A stretch of 64,000 bases of DNA from Streptomyces sp. CGMCC 4.7035 (GTDB lineage: Bacteria > Actinomycetota > Actinomycetes > Streptomycetales > Streptomycetaceae): the NCBI RefSeq assembly GCF_031583065.1, contig NZ_CP134053.1, forward strand, positions 3,596,001-3,660,000. Reading direction: 5' to 3'. Both the position numbers and the translations under genes were made by a program. Numbering within the stretch: position 1 is the first letter of the stretch; each line of letters begins with the position of its first letter. Under the pieces are notes generated by a model that worked only from the letters and a program-made list of their open reading frames with translations, did not search any database and had not been told where the DNA came from. Positions 47,415 to 56,634 of the stretch are shown piece by piece.

Positions 47415-48365
47415 GTGAAGCGTTTCGAGCGGCTTGCACAGATCCGGCGCCTGCACCCCGAGAAGGACGCCCTGGAGATCTACCGGCTCAGTAGCGCCTA
47501 CGAGTTCCCCTGGGACTACACCCGCGCCCTCGAACTCGCTCTGTACCGCACGTACGCCGTCCCCGGCATCGGCCGGCTGCTCGCCGAGACCGCGGAGCTC
47601 ACGGACCGCACGCAGAAGCGGTACGACGACACCGCGCTACTCCTCGACACCGTCGTCGAGCACGGTTTCGACAGCGACGAGGGCCGCACCGCGATCCGCC
47701 GCATCAACCAGATGCACCGCAGCTACGACATCAGCAACGACGACATGCGGTATGTGCTCTGCACCTTCGTGGTGATGCCCAAGCGGTGGATCGACACCTA
47801 TGGATGGCGCAGGCTGTCGCGGCACGAGACTGTCGCCTCCGTCGTGCACTACAGCACCATGGGGCGGCACTTGGGCATCAAGGACATCCCGGAGACATAT
47901 GAGGAGTTCGAGACCTGTCTCGATGCCTACGAGGAGGCCCACTTCGCATGGGACCAGGAAGCCCGGCGCGTGTCCGATGCGACGCTGGACCTGATGGCCT
48001 CCTGGTATCCGCGACCGCTCGCACCCCTTCTGCGCCTGTCGACGCTCTGCTTGCTCGACGCCTCGCTCCTGAAGGCCTTCCGGTACGAACCACCGAGCGC
48101 CGTCACGCGCGCGTGGGTGCGTCGCGCGGTCCGCGCCCGTGGCCGTCTCGTCCGTCTCATGCCCCCGCGTCGTGCGCCGCACTTCGCACGGCAGAACTGG
48201 GAGGTCAAGGGCTACCCCAACGGCTACCGCGTCGCCGACCTGGGCACCCATCCGGTCCCCGGGGTGAGGGGCTGCCCCATGCGCCAGGGGCGGACGTCAG
48301 AGGCCTCGGAGACCTCGGAGGCCTCGGAGAACTCGGAGAGCTCAGAGACCTCGCCCTTCGAGTGA
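47415..48365 (+). CDS. MpaB-like oxygenase (DUF2236, latex-clearing-like)
   Basis: A 316-residue helical haem-oxygenase-like protein. Typical stretches are 'EIYRLSSAYEFPWDYTRALE', 'GRLLAETAELTDRTQKRYDDT', 'INQMHRSYDISNDDMRYVLC' and 'GIKDIPETYEEFE'. The conserved His/Arg of this family bind a b-type haem. Relatives oxidise terpenes, rubber or tailor natural products. I start at GTG 47415; upstream in-frame sequence is uncertain. The last 22 residues are a low-complexity 'SEASETSEASENSESSETS' tail, encoded by a near-repeat of GAGACCTCGGAGG. The 3' end overlaps the convergent PadR gene by 24 nt. Confidence 0.82.
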   Translation: MKRFERLAQIRRLHPEKDALEIYRLSSAYEFPWDYTRALELALYRTYAVPGIGRLLAETAELTDRTQKRYDDTALLLDTVVEHGFDSDEGRTAIRRINQMHRSYDISNDDMRYVLCTFVVMPKRWIDTYGWRRLSRHETVASVVHYSTMGRHLGIKDIPETYEEFETCLDAYEEAHFAWDQEARRVSDATLDLMASWYPRPLAPLLRLSTLCLLDASLLKAFRYEPPSAVTRAWVRRAVRARGRLVRLMPPRRAPHFARQNWEVKGYPNGYRVADLGTHPVPGVRGCPMRQGRTSEASETSEASENSESSETSPFE

Positions 48366-48875
48366 GTCGAGCGTCGCCCGCAGCCAGGCCAGTTCTGCCC
48401 GGCTCGTCGCCCGCGCGATCGTGAGGATGCCGCGCCGGAAGGGATCGTCCAGCTCCTCGGCGCGCAGGGGTCGGTCGCCCTCGTAGAAGAAGCTCGCGGG
48501 CGTCTCCAGGAAGGCCAGCCGGCGCCGCAGGACGGCCGCCTGTGCTGCCGCGTCCTCCAGGTGTCGGAGGAAGGCGAGCAGCGTGAACCAGCGGTTCTCG
48601 TCGGTGATGTCGCGCTGCGCCGGTTCCGTGAGCCTGCGGCGCAGCTCCTGCCTGCCCTCGTCGGTGAGCGTCAGCACGTGACGCGGAGCCGCCACCGATC
48701 CGGGCTGCGTCGCGCGCGCCAGCAGCCCGGCCTTCTCCAGTCGCTTGATCGCGGGGTACAGCGTGCTCTCCGCGATGGGCCGTACGTGCCCCGTCAACGC
48801 GGTGATGCGTTTGCGCAGCTCATAGCCGTGCAGCGGGACGTCGTACAGGAAACCGAGGATGGCGAGCTCCAGCAT
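48342..48875 (-). CDS. PadR-family transcriptional repressor
   Basis: A 177-residue PadR protein. The winged-helix part starts 'MLELAILGFLYDVPLHGYEL' and has 'AESTLYPAIKRLEKAGLLA', 'LTLTDEGRQELRRRL'; the C-terminal part is helical. It is divergent from the alpha/beta hydrolase gene across 101 nt that contain a dyad. It probably represses itself and that hydrolase, in response to a small hydrophobic ligand. Confidence 0.92.
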   Translation of the reverse strand: MLELAILGFLYDVPLHGYELRKRITALTGHVRPIAESTLYPAIKRLEKAGLLARATQPGSVAAPRHVLTLTDEGRQELRRRLTEPAQRDITDENRWFTLLAFLRHLEDAAAQAAVLRRRLAFLETPASFFYEGDRPLRAEELDDPFRRGILTIARATSRAELAWLRATLDSLEGRGL

Positions 48876-48901
48876 GCCCGTATTCTGCCGCACTCGCGTT
48901 G

Positions 48902-48935
48902 TACATCGTCCCCGCAATACCTCGGTACCGATGTA
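48902..48935. promoter_or_regulatory. Candidate PadR operator dyad
   Basis: TACATCG (48902-48908) and its inverted copy CGATGTA (48929-48935) lie 20 nt apart in the divergent promoter region. PadR proteins often bind ATGT/ACAT-containing dyads, so this is a reasonable operator. Confidence 0.55.
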
Positions 48936-48976
48936 TCCTCCGAAAGTGAAACCGGCAGGGCGAGAAGGAGAGGTCG

Positions 48977-49734
48977 ATGAAGCAGGCCGAGTTCGACGGC
49001 AATGGAAGCCTGATCCGCTGGACCGAGACGGCCGGTGCCGAACCGGCACGCGTTTATGTGCACGGACTGGGCGCGGCTTCGATGGTCTACAACGCGCACA
49101 TAGCGGCACGGCCCGAACTGGCCGGCCGCCGTACCCTCTTCGTCGACCTGCCCGGACACGGGATCAGCGACCGCCCCGCCGACTTCGGCTACACCTTGGA
49201 GGACCATGCCGACGCGCTGGCCGCCGCACTGGACGAAGCGGAGGTCACCGGGGCCGAACTCGTGGCGCACAGCATGGGAGGTTCGGTCGCCATCGTGCTC
49301 GCCCACCGGCGACCCGACCTCGTATCACGGCTGGTGCTCATGGAGGCCAACCTCGATCCGTACCCCACGCTCGACGCCGGCAGCAGCGGCATCGCGACGT
49401 ACACGGAGGACGAGTACGTCGACAACGGCGGCCACGCGCGCGTGCTCGAGAAGATCGGCCCCACCTGGCGGCGACCATGCGCCTCGCCGACCCGCGCGCC
49501 CTCCATCGCACCGCGACGAACCTCGCGCGCGGCACCAGTCCGACGATGCGGCGACTGCTGGAGGCGGTGACGGCGGACCGTGTCTACCTCCAGGGCGAGC
49601 TGAGCGGCGAACTCGATGACAGGGAGGGCCTGGAGGCCGCGGGCGTACGCGTCGTGACCGTGCCGGGCGCGGCACACAACATCATGTTCGACAACCCCGG
49701 CGCCCTGGTGGTCGAGCTGTCGGGGCGCGGCTGA
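48977..49734 (+). pseudogene. Alpha/beta hydrolase gene with a frameshift
   Basis: The first frame (48977 onward) codes for 'EPARVYVHGLGAASMVYNAH', 'LFVDLPGHGISDRP' and the nucleophile 'LVAHSMGGSVAIVLAH', up to 'VLEKIGPTW'. At about 49467 one G appears to be missing and the match continues in the next frame: 'ATMRLADPRALHRTATNLARG', 'VYLQGELSGELDDREG' and the catalytic-His region 'VPGAAHNIMFDNPGALV', ending at 49732-49734. It is either a pseudogene or a sequencing error; the ribosome site (GAAGGAGAGG) and PadR operator are intact. The original product was about 252 residues. Confidence 0.8.
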
Positions 49735-49737
49735 GGC

Positions 49738-50346
49738 TCATCCCTCGCGGACGGCGAGGGCGAGGAAACGGGTGTCCTCGTCGACGTACGACGTCATGCG
49801 CCAGCCGGAACCGGCCAGAAGGGGGTCGAGGTTGGCCTGGGCGCGCAGGTCGTCCGGTGTGATCTGCCGGCCCTGGCGCGCCGCGAGGGCCGCCCTCCCG
49901 ACCGGGTGGAAGAGCGCGAGCAGACCGCCCGGCCGCACCACCCGCGCCAACTCCCGCAGGTTCTCGGCCGGGTGGGGGAGATGGGCGATCAGGCCCGCCG
50001 CGAACACCGCGTCGAGGGACTCCGTACGCAGGGGAAGCGCGGCCACGTCGGCGCGCAGCAACTGGCCGTCGCGGTCTCGCCCCGCCCGTACGGCGGCCTC
50101 CAGCATTGCCGAGGTGAGATCGGCGCCCAGGACCACTCCCGAGGGCCCCACGGCCGTACGCAGCGGCGTGAGGGCCCGACCCGTGCCGCAGCCCGCGTCG
50201 AGCACGCAGTCACCCTCGCGCAGCCCGAGAGCGGCGACCGCGGCGGCGTACGCCGGGCCGTCGTCGGGGAACCGCGTGTCCCAGGCGGCGGCACGCGCGG
50301 TGAAGAATTCCCGGACGTGTGTGTGGTCGTCGCTCATGCATTGCAT
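49738..50346 (-). CDS. Class I SAM-dependent methyltransferase
   Basis: A 202-residue methyltransferase. SAM motif I is 'VLDAGCGTGRALTPL'; later motifs are 'VVLGADLTSAMLEAA', 'LPLRTESLDAVFAAGLIAHL' and 'LARVVRPGGLLALF'. Substrate unknown. ATG 50346 follows GAGGA; ATG 50337 is also possible. The stop is 3 nt from that of the convergent hydrolase. Confidence 0.88.
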   Translation of the reverse strand: MQCMSDDHTHVREFFTARAAAWDTRFPDDGPAYAAAVAALGLREGDCVLDAGCGTGRALTPLRTAVGPSGVVLGADLTSAMLEAAVRAGRDRDGQLLRADVAALPLRTESLDAVFAAGLIAHLPHPAENLRELARVVRPGGLLALFHPVGRAALAARQGRQITPDDLRAQANLDPLLAGSGWRMTSYVDEDTRFLALAVREG

Positions 50347-50489
50347 GATTCCTCACTGACACGAAGGACGCCGCAGCGCGCATGTTCGAGCGGGACGCGA
50401 TCGTTCCAGGGCCTGTTTGTGTCAGATTCCAGCACCTTTCGAAATGCGCCTCCTTCGCGCGCCCTCACCGGGACTAGCGTCCCGGGGCC

Positions 50490-51263
50490 ATGGGACACCT
50501 GGACCACGCCGCATTCGGCTGGCTGACCCCCGTGCTGTCATACGTGATGGCGTGCATAGGCGCCGCCCTCGGGCTGCGCTGCACGGTTCGCGCGCTCGGC
50601 GCGACCGGCAGGTCGCGTCGCAACTGGCTCCTCACCGCCGCCTCGGCGATCGGCACCGGCATCTGGACCATGCACTTCGTGGCGATGCTCGGCTTCGGCG
50701 TCACCGGTACCGAGATCCGCTACGACGTGCCGCTGACCATCCTCAGCCTGCTCGTCGCCATGCTCGTCGTCTTCATCGGCGTGTTCGCCGTCGGTTACAG
50801 CCGGGACCGGGGTCGCGCTCTCTTCCTCGGCGGACTCACCACCGGCCTCGGCGTCGCGAGCATGCACTACCTGGGCATGGCGGCGCTGCGGCTGCACGGG
50901 GCGGTGCGCTACGACCCGATGCTCGTCGGACTCTCCATCCTGATCGCCGTGGTCGCGGCGACCGCGGCTCTGTGGGCGGGACTCAACATCAAGTCGCCCA
51001 TCGCGGTCACTGTCGCCTCGCTCGTCATGGGGGCGGCGGTCAGCAGCATGCACTACACCGCGATGTTCGCGGTGAGCGTTCATGTCACGCCGTCCGGCGA
51101 GGCCCTGCCCGGGGCCACGGCGATGCAGTTCATCTTCCCCCTCGCCGTTGGCCTCGGGTCCTTCCTCTTCCTGACCTCGGCGTTCGTCGCGCTGTCGCCG
51201 ACCGCCGGGGAGCGCGAGGCTTCCGCGTCGGCCCAGCGACCGGTCGAGAGCGTCGCCCGCTGA
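50490..51263 (+). CDS. MHYT-domain integral membrane sensor protein
   Basis: A 257-residue protein with about seven membrane segments. It carries three MHYT-type motifs: 'WTMHFVAMLGF', 'ASMHYLGMAAL' and 'SSMHYTAMFAV'. The Met and His near the outer surface are thought to bind copper and sense O2, CO or NO. No output domain is attached. It lies 47 nt before the conservon kinase-like gene on the same strand and may be linked to it. Confidence 0.92.
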   Translation: MGHLDHAAFGWLTPVLSYVMACIGAALGLRCTVRALGATGRSRRNWLLTAASAIGTGIWTMHFVAMLGFGVTGTEIRYDVPLTILSLLVAMLVVFIGVFAVGYSRDRGRALFLGGLTTGLGVASMHYLGMAALRLHGAVRYDPMLVGLSILIAVVAATAALWAGLNIKSPIAVTVASLVMGAAVSSMHYTAMFAVSVHVTPSGEALPGATAMQFIFPLAVGLGSFLFLTSAFVALSPTAGEREASASAQRPVESVAR

Positions 51264-51310
51264 GCGCGGGCCCGGACGGCACGTCCCGACACACTCCGAG
51301 CGAGGAGGCC

Positions 51311-53836
51311 ATGCGTACACCCCGTAGGACCCCCACGGCCGGCGCCGAGCCGCCGCCCCAGCCTCCGATGCGCGGCCGCCGCGCGCACGCCGGCCCGCCG
51401 GCCGACGAGCGGGCCGAGACCGACGAGACCAGCGCGGAGTCGTCCGGCACACCCGCGCGCGCGGGACGGTGGCACATACGCCCCCGCACCGTCCGGGCGA
51501 AGATCGTCTGCCTGCTGATGGTGCCCGTGATCTCTCTGCTCGCCCTGTGGGCGTACGCCACCGTCAGCACCGCCCAGGACGTCGCCCGGCTGCGCCAGTT
51601 GCAGCGGGTGGACTCCACCGTCCGTGCCCCGATCGCCGACGCCGTGGCCGCCCTTCAGGCCGAGCGCACGGCAGCCGTGCGCTATGCGACCGACCCCGCC
51701 ACCGAGCGTCAGGACGACCTCAAGGCGCTCGCGGGACGCACCGACCGGGCCGTGGCCAGGCTGCGGCTCGGCGACCACAACACCGTCGCCGACGGCACCG
51801 ACCTCCCCTCCGGAGTGCCCGGCCGCCTTCAGACCTTCGTCACGGGGGCCGAACGCCTGCGGTCCCTGCGCAGCGACGTACTCGCCCGCCGGGTCGGCTG
51901 GGACGAGACGTACGGGCAGTACACCAGGACCATCGCCGCGGCCTTCGGGGTGGGCGGCGCACTTTCCGGCGTCCAGGACGCCGACCTCGGCTCCGACGCG
52001 CGAGTCCTGCTCGAGTTCTCCCGTGCGGGGGAGTCGCTCGCCCAGGAGGACGCGGTCCTCGCCGGCGCCCGCCTCGCGGGCACCCTCGACGGCGAGCGCC
52101 TGAGGCTGTTCACCGGCGCCGTCGACACCCGCCGCGCCCTGACCGCGTCCGCCGTGGCGGACCTGCGCGGTTCCGAACGCGCCGCCTGGCGTCGGCTCGC
52201 CGAGGGCAAGGCGTACGCCGATGTCGGCGCCGTCGAGGACAAGGTGCTGGCCGGCCGACCGGGCGCCGGGGCCATCGACGCCGCCCGTGAAGGCACCTGG
52301 AACCCCGCACACGCGCGCGTGCAGGAGGGCATGCGGAACATCGAGGCGGACGCGGGCCACAGTGTCGCGCGGCGGGCCGACCCGTTCACCCGCGGAGTGC
52401 TCACCCCCGCCGGAGCCGCAGTTCTCCTGGGGCTCGCCGCCGTCGCCGCGTCGCTCGTCATCTCCGTACGCATCGGACGCGGACTCGTGATCGAACTGGT
52501 CAGCCTTCGCAACAGCGCCCTGGAGATCGCCCGTCACAAACTCCCGCAGGCCATGCGCAGGCTGCGTGCCGGGGAGGAGATCGACGTCCGCGCCGAGGCG
52601 CCGCCGGGGCCGCCGGCCGAAGACGAGACCGGGCAGGTCGCCGAGGCACTGGGCACCGTGCACCGCGCCGCCCTGCGCGCAGCCGTCGAACGCGCGGAAC
52701 TGGCCAGCGGCATCTCCGGGGTCTTCGTCAACCTCGCCCGTCGCAGTCAGATCCTGGTGCACCGCCAGCTCAGCCTGCTCGACAGCATGGAACGCCGCTC
52801 CGAGGACCCCAGTGAACTGAGCGACCTGTTCCGGCTCGACCACCTGACCACACGCATGCGCCGCCACGCCGAGAGCCTCATCATCCTCTCCGGAGCCGCG
52901 CCCGGCCGCGCCTGGCGCATGCCCGTCTCACTGACCAACGTGGTGCGCGCCGCCGTCTCCGAGGTCGAGGACTACGCGCGCGTGGAGGTACGGCAACTCC
53001 CCGAGGCCTCCGTGATCGGAGCCGCGGTCGCCGACCTCACGCATCTCCTCGCCGAGATCGTCGAGAACGCCGCACAGTTCTCGCCGCCCCACACGCGCGT
53101 GCGCGTCACCGGCGAGCCCGTCGGCAACGGCTACGCCATCGAGGTCGAGGACCGGGGCCTCGGCATGGGGAAGGAAACCCTCACCGAGGCCAACCGGCGC
53201 ATCGAGCAGTCCGAGGCGCTCGACCTGTTCGACAGCGACAGGCTCGGCCTTTTCGTGGTCAGCAGGCTCGCCTCCAGGCACGGCATCAAAGTGCATCTGC
53301 GGACCTCGCCCTACGGCGGTACGACCGCTGTCGTCCTCCTGCCGACCGCCTTGCTGCACAGCGGCGCGGAAGAACGTTCCCCGCGCACGGCCGATACCGA
53401 ACTGCACGAGGAACACGAGTACGCGCGCGTGGCTGCCGCCACGGCACAGAAGGAGCCCGTGGAACAGGCCGTGGAACGGCCCGCGCTGGCGGGCTCCGCG
53501 CAGGCCGGAGTGGTGGCACCCGCCGACGCCTCTCCCGAGAACCCGCCGCCGCGAGTCGCGACGCTGAGGCTGCACCGCCCCACGGACGACACCGAGGGCT
53601 CCGAGGACCTCCCGCGGCGCGTACGGCAGGCGAGCCTCGCCCCTCAACTGCGCGGTCAGCGCCAGGAGGAGCCCGCGACCGGCGCTCAGAGCTCCGGGCG
53701 CGACGACGAGCGCACCCCCGAACTGGTACGGGATCGCATGGCGGCCTACCGCGACGGCTGGGTACGCGGCGGCGGCCGTGTACCCGGGCGCCCGGCCGGA
53801 CCCACCGGTGACAGCAGCGAAGGAGACCCCGCATGA
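51311..53836 (+). CDS. cvnA: Conservon sensor kinase-like protein CvnA
   Basis: An 841-residue membrane protein. A Pro/Arg-rich N-terminus precedes the first membrane helix (about 65-85, 'AKIVCLLMVPVISLLALW'), then a nitrate-sensor-like extracellular helical domain, a second helix (about 365-385, 'AAVLLGLAAVAASLVISVRIG'), a HAMP-like linker and an HATPase domain ('LLAEIVENAAQFSPPHTRV', 'DRGLGMGKETL', 'DRLGLFVVSRLASRHG'). There is no clear phospho-His H-box, as usual for CvnA. With CvnB-D it forms a membrane-linked GTPase module. Start ATG 51311 follows GAGGAGG. The C-terminus is low-complexity and charged. Confidence 0.93.
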   Translation: MRTPRRTPTAGAEPPPQPPMRGRRAHAGPPADERAETDETSAESSGTPARAGRWHIRPRTVRAKIVCLLMVPVISLLALWAYATVSTAQDVARLRQLQRVDSTVRAPIADAVAALQAERTAAVRYATDPATERQDDLKALAGRTDRAVARLRLGDHNTVADGTDLPSGVPGRLQTFVTGAERLRSLRSDVLARRVGWDETYGQYTRTIAAAFGVGGALSGVQDADLGSDARVLLEFSRAGESLAQEDAVLAGARLAGTLDGERLRLFTGAVDTRRALTASAVADLRGSERAAWRRLAEGKAYADVGAVEDKVLAGRPGAGAIDAAREGTWNPAHARVQEGMRNIEADAGHSVARRADPFTRGVLTPAGAAVLLGLAAVAASLVISVRIGRGLVIELVSLRNSALEIARHKLPQAMRRLRAGEEIDVRAEAPPGPPAEDETGQVAEALGTVHRAALRAAVERAELASGISGVFVNLARRSQILVHRQLSLLDSMERRSEDPSELSDLFRLDHLTTRMRRHAESLIILSGAAPGRAWRMPVSLTNVVRAAVSEVEDYARVEVRQLPEASVIGAAVADLTHLLAEIVENAAQFSPPHTRVRVTGEPVGNGYAIEVEDRGLGMGKETLTEANRRIEQSEALDLFDSDRLGLFVVSRLASRHGIKVHLRTSPYGGTTAVVLLPTALLHSGAEERSPRTADTELHEEHEYARVAAATAQKEPVEQAVERPALAGSAQAGVVAPADASPENPPPRVATLRLHRPTDDTEGSEDLPRRVRQASLAPQLRGQRQEEPATGAQSSGRDDERTPELVRDRMAAYRDGWVRGGGRVPGRPAGPTGDSSEGDPA

Positions 53837-54270
53837 TCCAGGACCCGAGCATGAGGGCAGCCCAGCGGTCGGGTGAACTCGACTGGCTGCTGGACGACTT
53901 GGTGATGCGCGTGAGCGAGGTACGGCACGCCGTGGTGCTCTCGAACGACGGGCTGGCGGTCGGTGCCTCCACGGACCTCAGCCGCGAGGACGCGGAACAC
54001 CTCGCGGCCGTCGCCTCCGGGTTCCACAGCCTCGCCAAGGGCGCGGGCCGCCACTTCGGCGCCGGCGGAGTGCGTCAGACCATGGTGGAAATGGACGACG
54101 GATTCCTCTTCGTGGCGGCCGCCGGCGACGGCTCCTGCCTCGCCCTCCTCACCGCGGTCACGGCCGACATCGGCCTGGTGGCGTACGAGATGGCGCGGTT
54201 GGTGAAACGTGTCGGCGAGCACCTCTACACCCCGCCCCGTGTGGCCGCGCGTCCGCCCGCCGCCGGATGA
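53833..54270 (+). CDS. cvnB: Roadblock/LC7 protein CvnB
   Basis: A 145-residue roadblock/LC7 domain protein: 'LDWLLDDLVMRVSEVRHAVVLSNDG', 'AEHLAAVASGFHSLAKGAG' and 'FLFVAAAGDGSCLALLT'-type strands. Its ATG overlaps the cvnA stop (ATGA), so the genes are coupled. Such proteins regulate the associated small GTPase (here CvnD). A nearby second copy (56032) has the same fold. Confidence 0.93.
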   Translation: MIQDPSMRAAQRSGELDWLLDDLVMRVSEVRHAVVLSNDGLAVGASTDLSREDAEHLAAVASGFHSLAKGAGRHFGAGGVRQTMVEMDDGFLFVAAAGDGSCLALLTAVTADIGLVAYEMARLVKRVGEHLYTPPRVAARPPAAG

Positions 54271-54289
54271 CGGCCGAAGGCGGTCGCAG

Positions 54290-54703
54290 ATGAGCGAGGA
54301 CAGGACAGGCGCCCAGTACCCTCCGGGCAGCCAGTGGTACGACCACGAGGCGGGACCGCTGGTCCGGCCCTACGCGATGACCGGCGGCCGCACCAAACCA
54401 GGCCCCACCGGAGTGCGCTTCGACCTCATCGCCCTCGTCTCACTGGACACCGGGGCACCCGACGTCGACGACGACACCTCGCTGGGCCCGGAACACCGCG
54501 CCCTCATCGACCTGTGCCGCATCGAGACCCAGTCCGTCGCCGAACTCGCCGCGGGCGCCGACCTGCCCGTGGGTGTTGTGCGGGTGCTGCTCGGGGACCT
54601 ACTGGAACTGGGCTGCGTCACGGTCAGCCGCCCCGTACCGCCGGCGCGTCTGCCCGACGAGCGGATTCTGCGCGAGGTCATCGAAGGACTGAGGGCGCTG
54701 TAG
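54290..54703 (+). CDS. cvnC: DUF742 protein CvnC
   Basis: A 137-residue DUF742 protein with the usual 'SQWYDHEAGPLVRPYAMTGGRT' start and a winged-helix-like C-terminus ('EHRALIDLCRIETQSVAELA', 'PVGVVRVLLGDLLELGCVTV'). Role within the conservon is as an adaptor. ATG 54290 is 19 nt after the cvnB stop. The next conservon gene is separated by an unusually long 195-nt spacer. Confidence 0.93.
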   Translation: MSEDRTGAQYPPGSQWYDHEAGPLVRPYAMTGGRTKPGPTGVRFDLIALVSLDTGAPDVDDDTSLGPEHRALIDLCRIETQSVAELAAGADLPVGVVRVLLGDLLELGCVTVSRPVPPARLPDERILREVIEGLRAL

Positions 54704-54898
54704 GCGATGGAGGGGAACAACCGTGGGCGAAGCCGGCGACGAGTTGTGCACCCATTCGGGCCCCGAATGGGCGAGAGCTGGTCACATCGGTCAAATAGCG
54801 GTCGAACTCTTCGGAGAGTGGCTGCGGTTGTCATGATGCTGACCTCGCACGGATGTACTGACGTCGACCGCGGTCGGCACTCCCGAGAGAAGTGATCG

Positions 54899-55504
54899 AT
54901 GGTCTCCGAGCACTCCGACGCCACCGATGCCGAGACGGCCGCCCTGGCGTTGAAGATACTTGTCGCCGGCGGATTCGGCGTGGGCAAGACCACTTTGGTG
55001 GGCGCGGTCAGCGAGATCAGGCCGTTGCGCACCGAGGAACTGCTGAGCGAAGCCGGTCAGTCCGTGGACGACACCGACGGCGTGGATCAGAAGGTCACGA
55101 CCACTGTGGCCATGGACTTCGGACGCATCACCATCCGGTCCGGACTCTCGCTCTACCTCTTCGGCACTCCGGGCCAGGACCGCTTCTGGTTCCTGTGGGA
55201 CGAGCTCTCCCAAGGTGCACTCGGCGCCGTCGTCCTCGCGGACACCCGGCGGCTCGAAGACTGCTTCCCCGCCGTGGACTACTTCGAACACCGGCGCATC
55301 CCGTTCGTGGTGGCCGTCAACTGCTTCGCGGGAACCCGCACCTACGGTGCCAACGACGTGTCGCGCGCCCTCGACCTCGACCAGGGCACGCCCGTGGTGC
55401 TCTGCGACGCCAGGGACCGTGACTCCGGGAAGGAGGTGTTGATCCGCCTCGTCGAGTACGCCGGGCGGATGCACACCGCCCGGCTGCTCGACTCCGTGGG
55501 ATGA
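54899..55504 (+). CDS. cvnD: Conservon small GTPase CvnD
   Basis: A 201-residue Ras-like GTPase of the MglA/Cvn type. It has P-loop 'GGFGVGKTTLVGAV', G3-like 'LFGTPGQDRFWFLWDEL' and 'VAVNCF' near the base-specificity region. GTP/GDP state is thought to be set by CvnB and CvnC. It is the fourth conservon gene but lies 195 nt after cvnC, whereas conservon genes usually overlap; the spacer has no clear ribosome site for the ATG 54899 other than a weak GAGAAG. It ends 4 nt from the convergent oxidoreductase gene. Confidence 0.93.
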   Translation: MVSEHSDATDAETAALALKILVAGGFGVGKTTLVGAVSEIRPLRTEELLSEAGQSVDDTDGVDQKVTTTVAMDFGRITIRSGLSLYLFGTPGQDRFWFLWDELSQGALGAVVLADTRRLEDCFPAVDYFEHRRIPFVVAVNCFAGTRTYGANDVSRALDLDQGTPVVLCDARDRDSGKEVLIRLVEYAGRMHTARLLDSVG

Positions 55505-55508
55505 CGCG

Positions 55509-55937
55509 CTACTCGGCGACGGCCGAATACGCCAGCACCTTCTCCACCCGTACCCGGACCAGGAGTTCCCCCGGAACGCCATTGCGCGCCCCGAACTCCT
55601 CGGCCCGCTCCTCGCCCATGTACCGGGCGCCGAGCCGGGTCGCCCAGTGCCGCACGTCGTCCAGGTCCTCCGAGAGCTCGGCCCGCCCCTGCAGCACAAC
55701 GAAGTCGTACGGGGGACGGTCGTCGTCCACGCACAGGGCGACCCGGCCGTCCCTGGCCAGATTTCGTCCCTTCACGCTCTCCTTCCCGGTGTTGAAGACC
55801 ACGTCGTCGCCGTCCAGCAGGAACCAGATCGGCGTCACATGCGGACTGCCGTCGGCGCGGACCGTGGAGAGCTTCCCCGTGCGGGTACCGTGCGAGACGA
55901 AGGCCCGCCATTCTTCGTCGGTCATCTTCTGTGCCAT
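55509..55937 (-). CDS. PPOX-class F420/flavin-dependent protein
   Basis: A 142-residue split-barrel protein: 'GKLSTVRADGSPHVTPIWFL', 'VVFNTGKESVKGRNLARDGR' and 'VVLQGRAELSED'. Such small proteins bind F420 or FMN and often carry out hydride transfer on unknown substrates. The start ATG 55937 is chosen because homology begins at 'MTDEEW' shortly after it. Confidence 0.88.
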   Translation of the reverse strand: MAQKMTDEEWRAFVSHGTRTGKLSTVRADGSPHVTPIWFLLDGDDVVFNTGKESVKGRNLARDGRVALCVDDDRPPYDFVVLQGRAELSEDLDDVRHWATRLGARYMGEERAEEFGARNGVPGELLVRVRVEKVLAYSAVAE

Positions 55938-56031
55938 GCCCCCATCCTCCTTGCCCGGATGGCGGCTGTGGTGAAGGCTGGCTGATCGGATCCTCCGGCC
56001 AGGGGGAACGAGATCACGGGGAGAACGGACC

Positions 56032-56445
56032 ATGGCGCAGAACACGGAGCTCGGCTGGCTCCTGGACGATCTGGCCGAGCGCGTGGAAGACATACGGCAC
56101 GCGCTGGTGCTGTCCAACGACGGACTGGTGACCGGCACGAGTACCGGGCTGCGGCGCGAGGACGCGGAGCACCTCGCGGCCGTCTCGTCCGGGTTGCACA
56201 GCCTGGCCAAGGGCTCGGGTCGCCATTTCGGCGCGGGTCAGGTGCGCCAGACCATGATCGAGTTCGATGACGCGATCCTGTTCGTCACCGCCGCCGGTCC
56301 CGGCAGCTGCCTGTGCGTGCTCAGCGCCGCCGAGGCCGACATCGGTCAGATTGCGTACGAGATGACACTGCTCGTGAACCGGGTCGGGGAGCACCTCGCC
56401 GTGGATGCGCGACAGAGGGACGAGACACCGATCGTGGATCTCTGA
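56032..56445 (+). CDS. Second roadblock/LC7 protein
   Basis: A 137-residue roadblock/LC7 protein: 'LGWLLDDLAERVEDIRHALVLSNDG', 'AEHLAAVSSGLHSLAKGSG' and 'ILFVTAAGPGSCLCVLS'. It is close to CvnB (about two thirds identical by eye) and lies just beyond the conservon on the same strand. It may be an extra regulator for CvnD or for another conservon. GGGGAGAAC precedes ATG 56032. Confidence 0.9.
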   Translation: MAQNTELGWLLDDLAERVEDIRHALVLSNDGLVTGTSTGLRREDAEHLAAVSSGLHSLAKGSGRHFGAGQVRQTMIEFDDAILFVTAAGPGSCLCVLSAAEADIGQIAYEMTLLVNRVGEHLAVDARQRDETPIVDL

Positions 56446-56634
56446 CCGAGCGGTGCCGACCGCGGACTTCCGAGCTGGGGGAGCGCGGCCCGATCGTGGG
56501 TATCCGACCTGCGTGGATGAGGCGATGGGGGGAGTTATCCACAGGCTCGTTCCGCGATTCGGCGATCCGGCTACGGTTTTTCCGACGCGGGAGCACATCG
56601 GCGCTCGCGACGGACTCCACGGGGGAGAACTGCC

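Noticed and set aside
54707..54895. Possible 62-residue gene between cvnC and cvnD
   Set aside because: No ribosome site, Arg-rich composition and no recognisable pattern; better read as a spacer.
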